Below, piece after piece: positions 63,272 to 64,000 of a DNA stretch of 64,000 nt. The position numbers and the translations under genes are program-made. The stretch comes from Hymenobacter aerilatus (lineage in GTDB: Bacteria > Bacteroidota > Bacteroidia > Cytophagales > Hymenobacteraceae), in assembly GCF_022921095.1 (NCBI RefSeq), contig NZ_CP095053.1, positions 558,001 through 622,000 of the forward strand, given 5' to 3'. Under the pieces are notes generated by a model. That model made no database searches. It was given only the letters and a program-made list of their open reading frames with translations, and was not told the origin of the DNA. The first letter of the stretch is position 1; every line of letters starts with the position of its first letter.

Positions 63272-63844
63272 TTAGAAACCGAAGCCCGGCCCGTACAGCG
63301 GCGCGTAGCCTACGCCTCTGGCCATCCGCACCCCACCCGAAACCGTCAGGTTTTCGGTGAGGCGGTAGTCGGCGCGCATGCTCATACCCTGGCCCATGTT
63401 GCCAAATCCCGCGTAAGGATTGACAGTAGGCGACATATCCTTCCAAGCTGTGCCCGTGAGAGCTAGGCGTGGGTTTACCAGGTAGGTACCGCCGCCGTAG
63501 ATCAGGTAGTTGTTGCTAATAGCAAAGCGGTTGCCGAGAGCATCAGCAGTAGTCGAGCCTTCATTCCGCGGCGCGTTGTAGGCCGTGTTGACGAACGTAC
63601 GCATGTACGTCATGCCCCCAAATACAAAAAAACGCTTGCCCAACTGGTGTGTCACCCGCGGGCTGATGTGCATAGCCGAGCCCAGCCCACCCGCGAAGGT
63701 AGTACCGATATTGAGCTGATACGAGGTGCGGTTAGCGTGCAGGCCAATCAACGGTGCTTCTGCCTCGGCAGCCATGGGAACCTGGGCCAGCAGTGACCCA
63801 GCCGATAAGAAAGCAATAGCGAAGGGTAGGGTACGACGTAGCAT
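63272..63844 (-). CDS. Hypothetical outer-membrane beta-barrel-like protein
   Basis: 190 aa with signal peptide (MLRRTLPFAIAFLSAGSLLA-QVP). The mature part is rich in aromatic, Gly and Asn residues with alternating pattern (HISPRVTHQLGKRFFVFGGM, YLIYGGGTYLVNPRLALTG, MSMRADYRLTENLTVSGGVR) and ends in Phe (GPGFGF), all typical of small barrels. No named family recognised. Confidence 0.6.
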   Translation of the reverse strand: MLRRTLPFAIAFLSAGSLLAQVPMAAEAEAPLIGLHANRTSYQLNIGTTFAGGLGSAMHISPRVTHQLGKRFFVFGGMTYMRTFVNTAYNAPRNEGSTTADALGNRFAISNNYLIYGGGTYLVNPRLALTGTAWKDMSPTVNPYAGFGNMGQGMSMRADYRLTENLTVSGGVRMARGVGYAPLYGPGFGF

Positions 63845-63926
63845 TGAATTGTAGAAGGTAAAGCCCGTACGTTTAGTTTCGACAAGATACGCAACTACCG
63901 CGCAAACCGGCTAAACTTCAACGCAA

Positions 63927-63959
63927 AACAGGTCGCCACGCGTAGCATGACGACCTGTT
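63927..63959. terminator. Hairpin near the right edge
   Basis: AACAGGTCG (63927-63935) pairs with CGACCTGTT (63951-63959). It probably ends a gene beyond the window. Confidence 0.4.
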
Positions 63960-64000
63960 GAAGCCAAACAAAGCGGGTAGGACGCCTAGTTTATGGGAAG

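Noticed and set aside
1..64000. CRISPR array, tRNA or rRNA genes
   Set aside because: No regularly spaced direct repeats and no cloverleaf or rRNA-like stretches were recognised while reading; covariance-model searches could not be run.

Overview
The window reads as chromosomal DNA of a GC-rich member of the Bacteroidota, most like Hymenobacter or a close Cytophagales relative. The pointers are a type IX secretion C-terminal sorting domain (26585-27556), a SusC/FecA-style TonB receptor with a carboxypeptidase-like N-terminal domain (30877-33069), several families typical of the phylum (DUF6660, DUF2911, SSS symporters, STAS-like Hymenobacter proteins), lack of purine-rich ribosome binding sites, and -7 elements of the TAnnTTTG type. 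The genus is inferred from protein character, not from a marker gene. No rRNA, tRNA or CRISPR array was recognised.

Layout. 0-4 kb: glyoxalase-like protein, DUF983, AraC regulator, DUF421, aldo/keto reductase, barstar-like protein. 4-7 kb: two GH13 amylase paralogs, one cytoplasmic and one lipoprotein. 7-15 kb: M1 peptidase, sialate O-acetylesterase, lipoproteins, gamma-glutamyltransferase. 15-24 kb: branching enzyme, GH43, a half-length GT-B protein and GH31 alpha-glucosidase, with two STAS-like paralogs. 24-30 kb: MpaB-like oxygenase, DUF2809, aldo/keto reductase, T9SS substrate, rhomboid protease with a membrane partner. 29.8-30.8 kb: three consecutive genes for disordered hydrophilic proteins. 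31-37 kb: TonB receptor with DUF6660, class B1 metallo-beta-lactamase, an amber-interrupted SDR, RtcB. 37.4-38.5 kb: decayed DNA. 38.5-43.4 kb: trehalose-6-phosphate synthase/phosphatase fusion plus GH63. 43.6-46.6 kb: IS3 fragments and the tail of a type IIG methyltransferase around an STN-domain protein, a GNAT and a small lipoprotein. 46.6-52 kb: PIG-L deacetylase and an SSS symporter with a tiny membrane partner. 52-64 kb: DUF2911, YcxB-like, MsbA-like ABC exporter, TonB-family protein, second SSS symporter, a three-gene type I-like exporter (TMD-only ABC, HlyD, TolC), MBL hydrolase and an outer-membrane protein.

Functional theme. Seven loci act on alpha-glucans or trehalose (two GH13, GlgB, GT-B half protein, GH31, OtsA-OtsB, GH63). 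With the disordered-protein array this suggests storage polysaccharide and osmolyte metabolism with stress protection; that link is inference.

Sequence architecture. Almost every convergent gene pair is separated by a strong inverted repeat. Two families of long hairpins share cores (TGTCATCCT... and GAACGTCATTTCG...). A heptamer-like word, CCTACCC in the direction of transcription, is conspicuously frequent in genes and 5' leaders on both strands.
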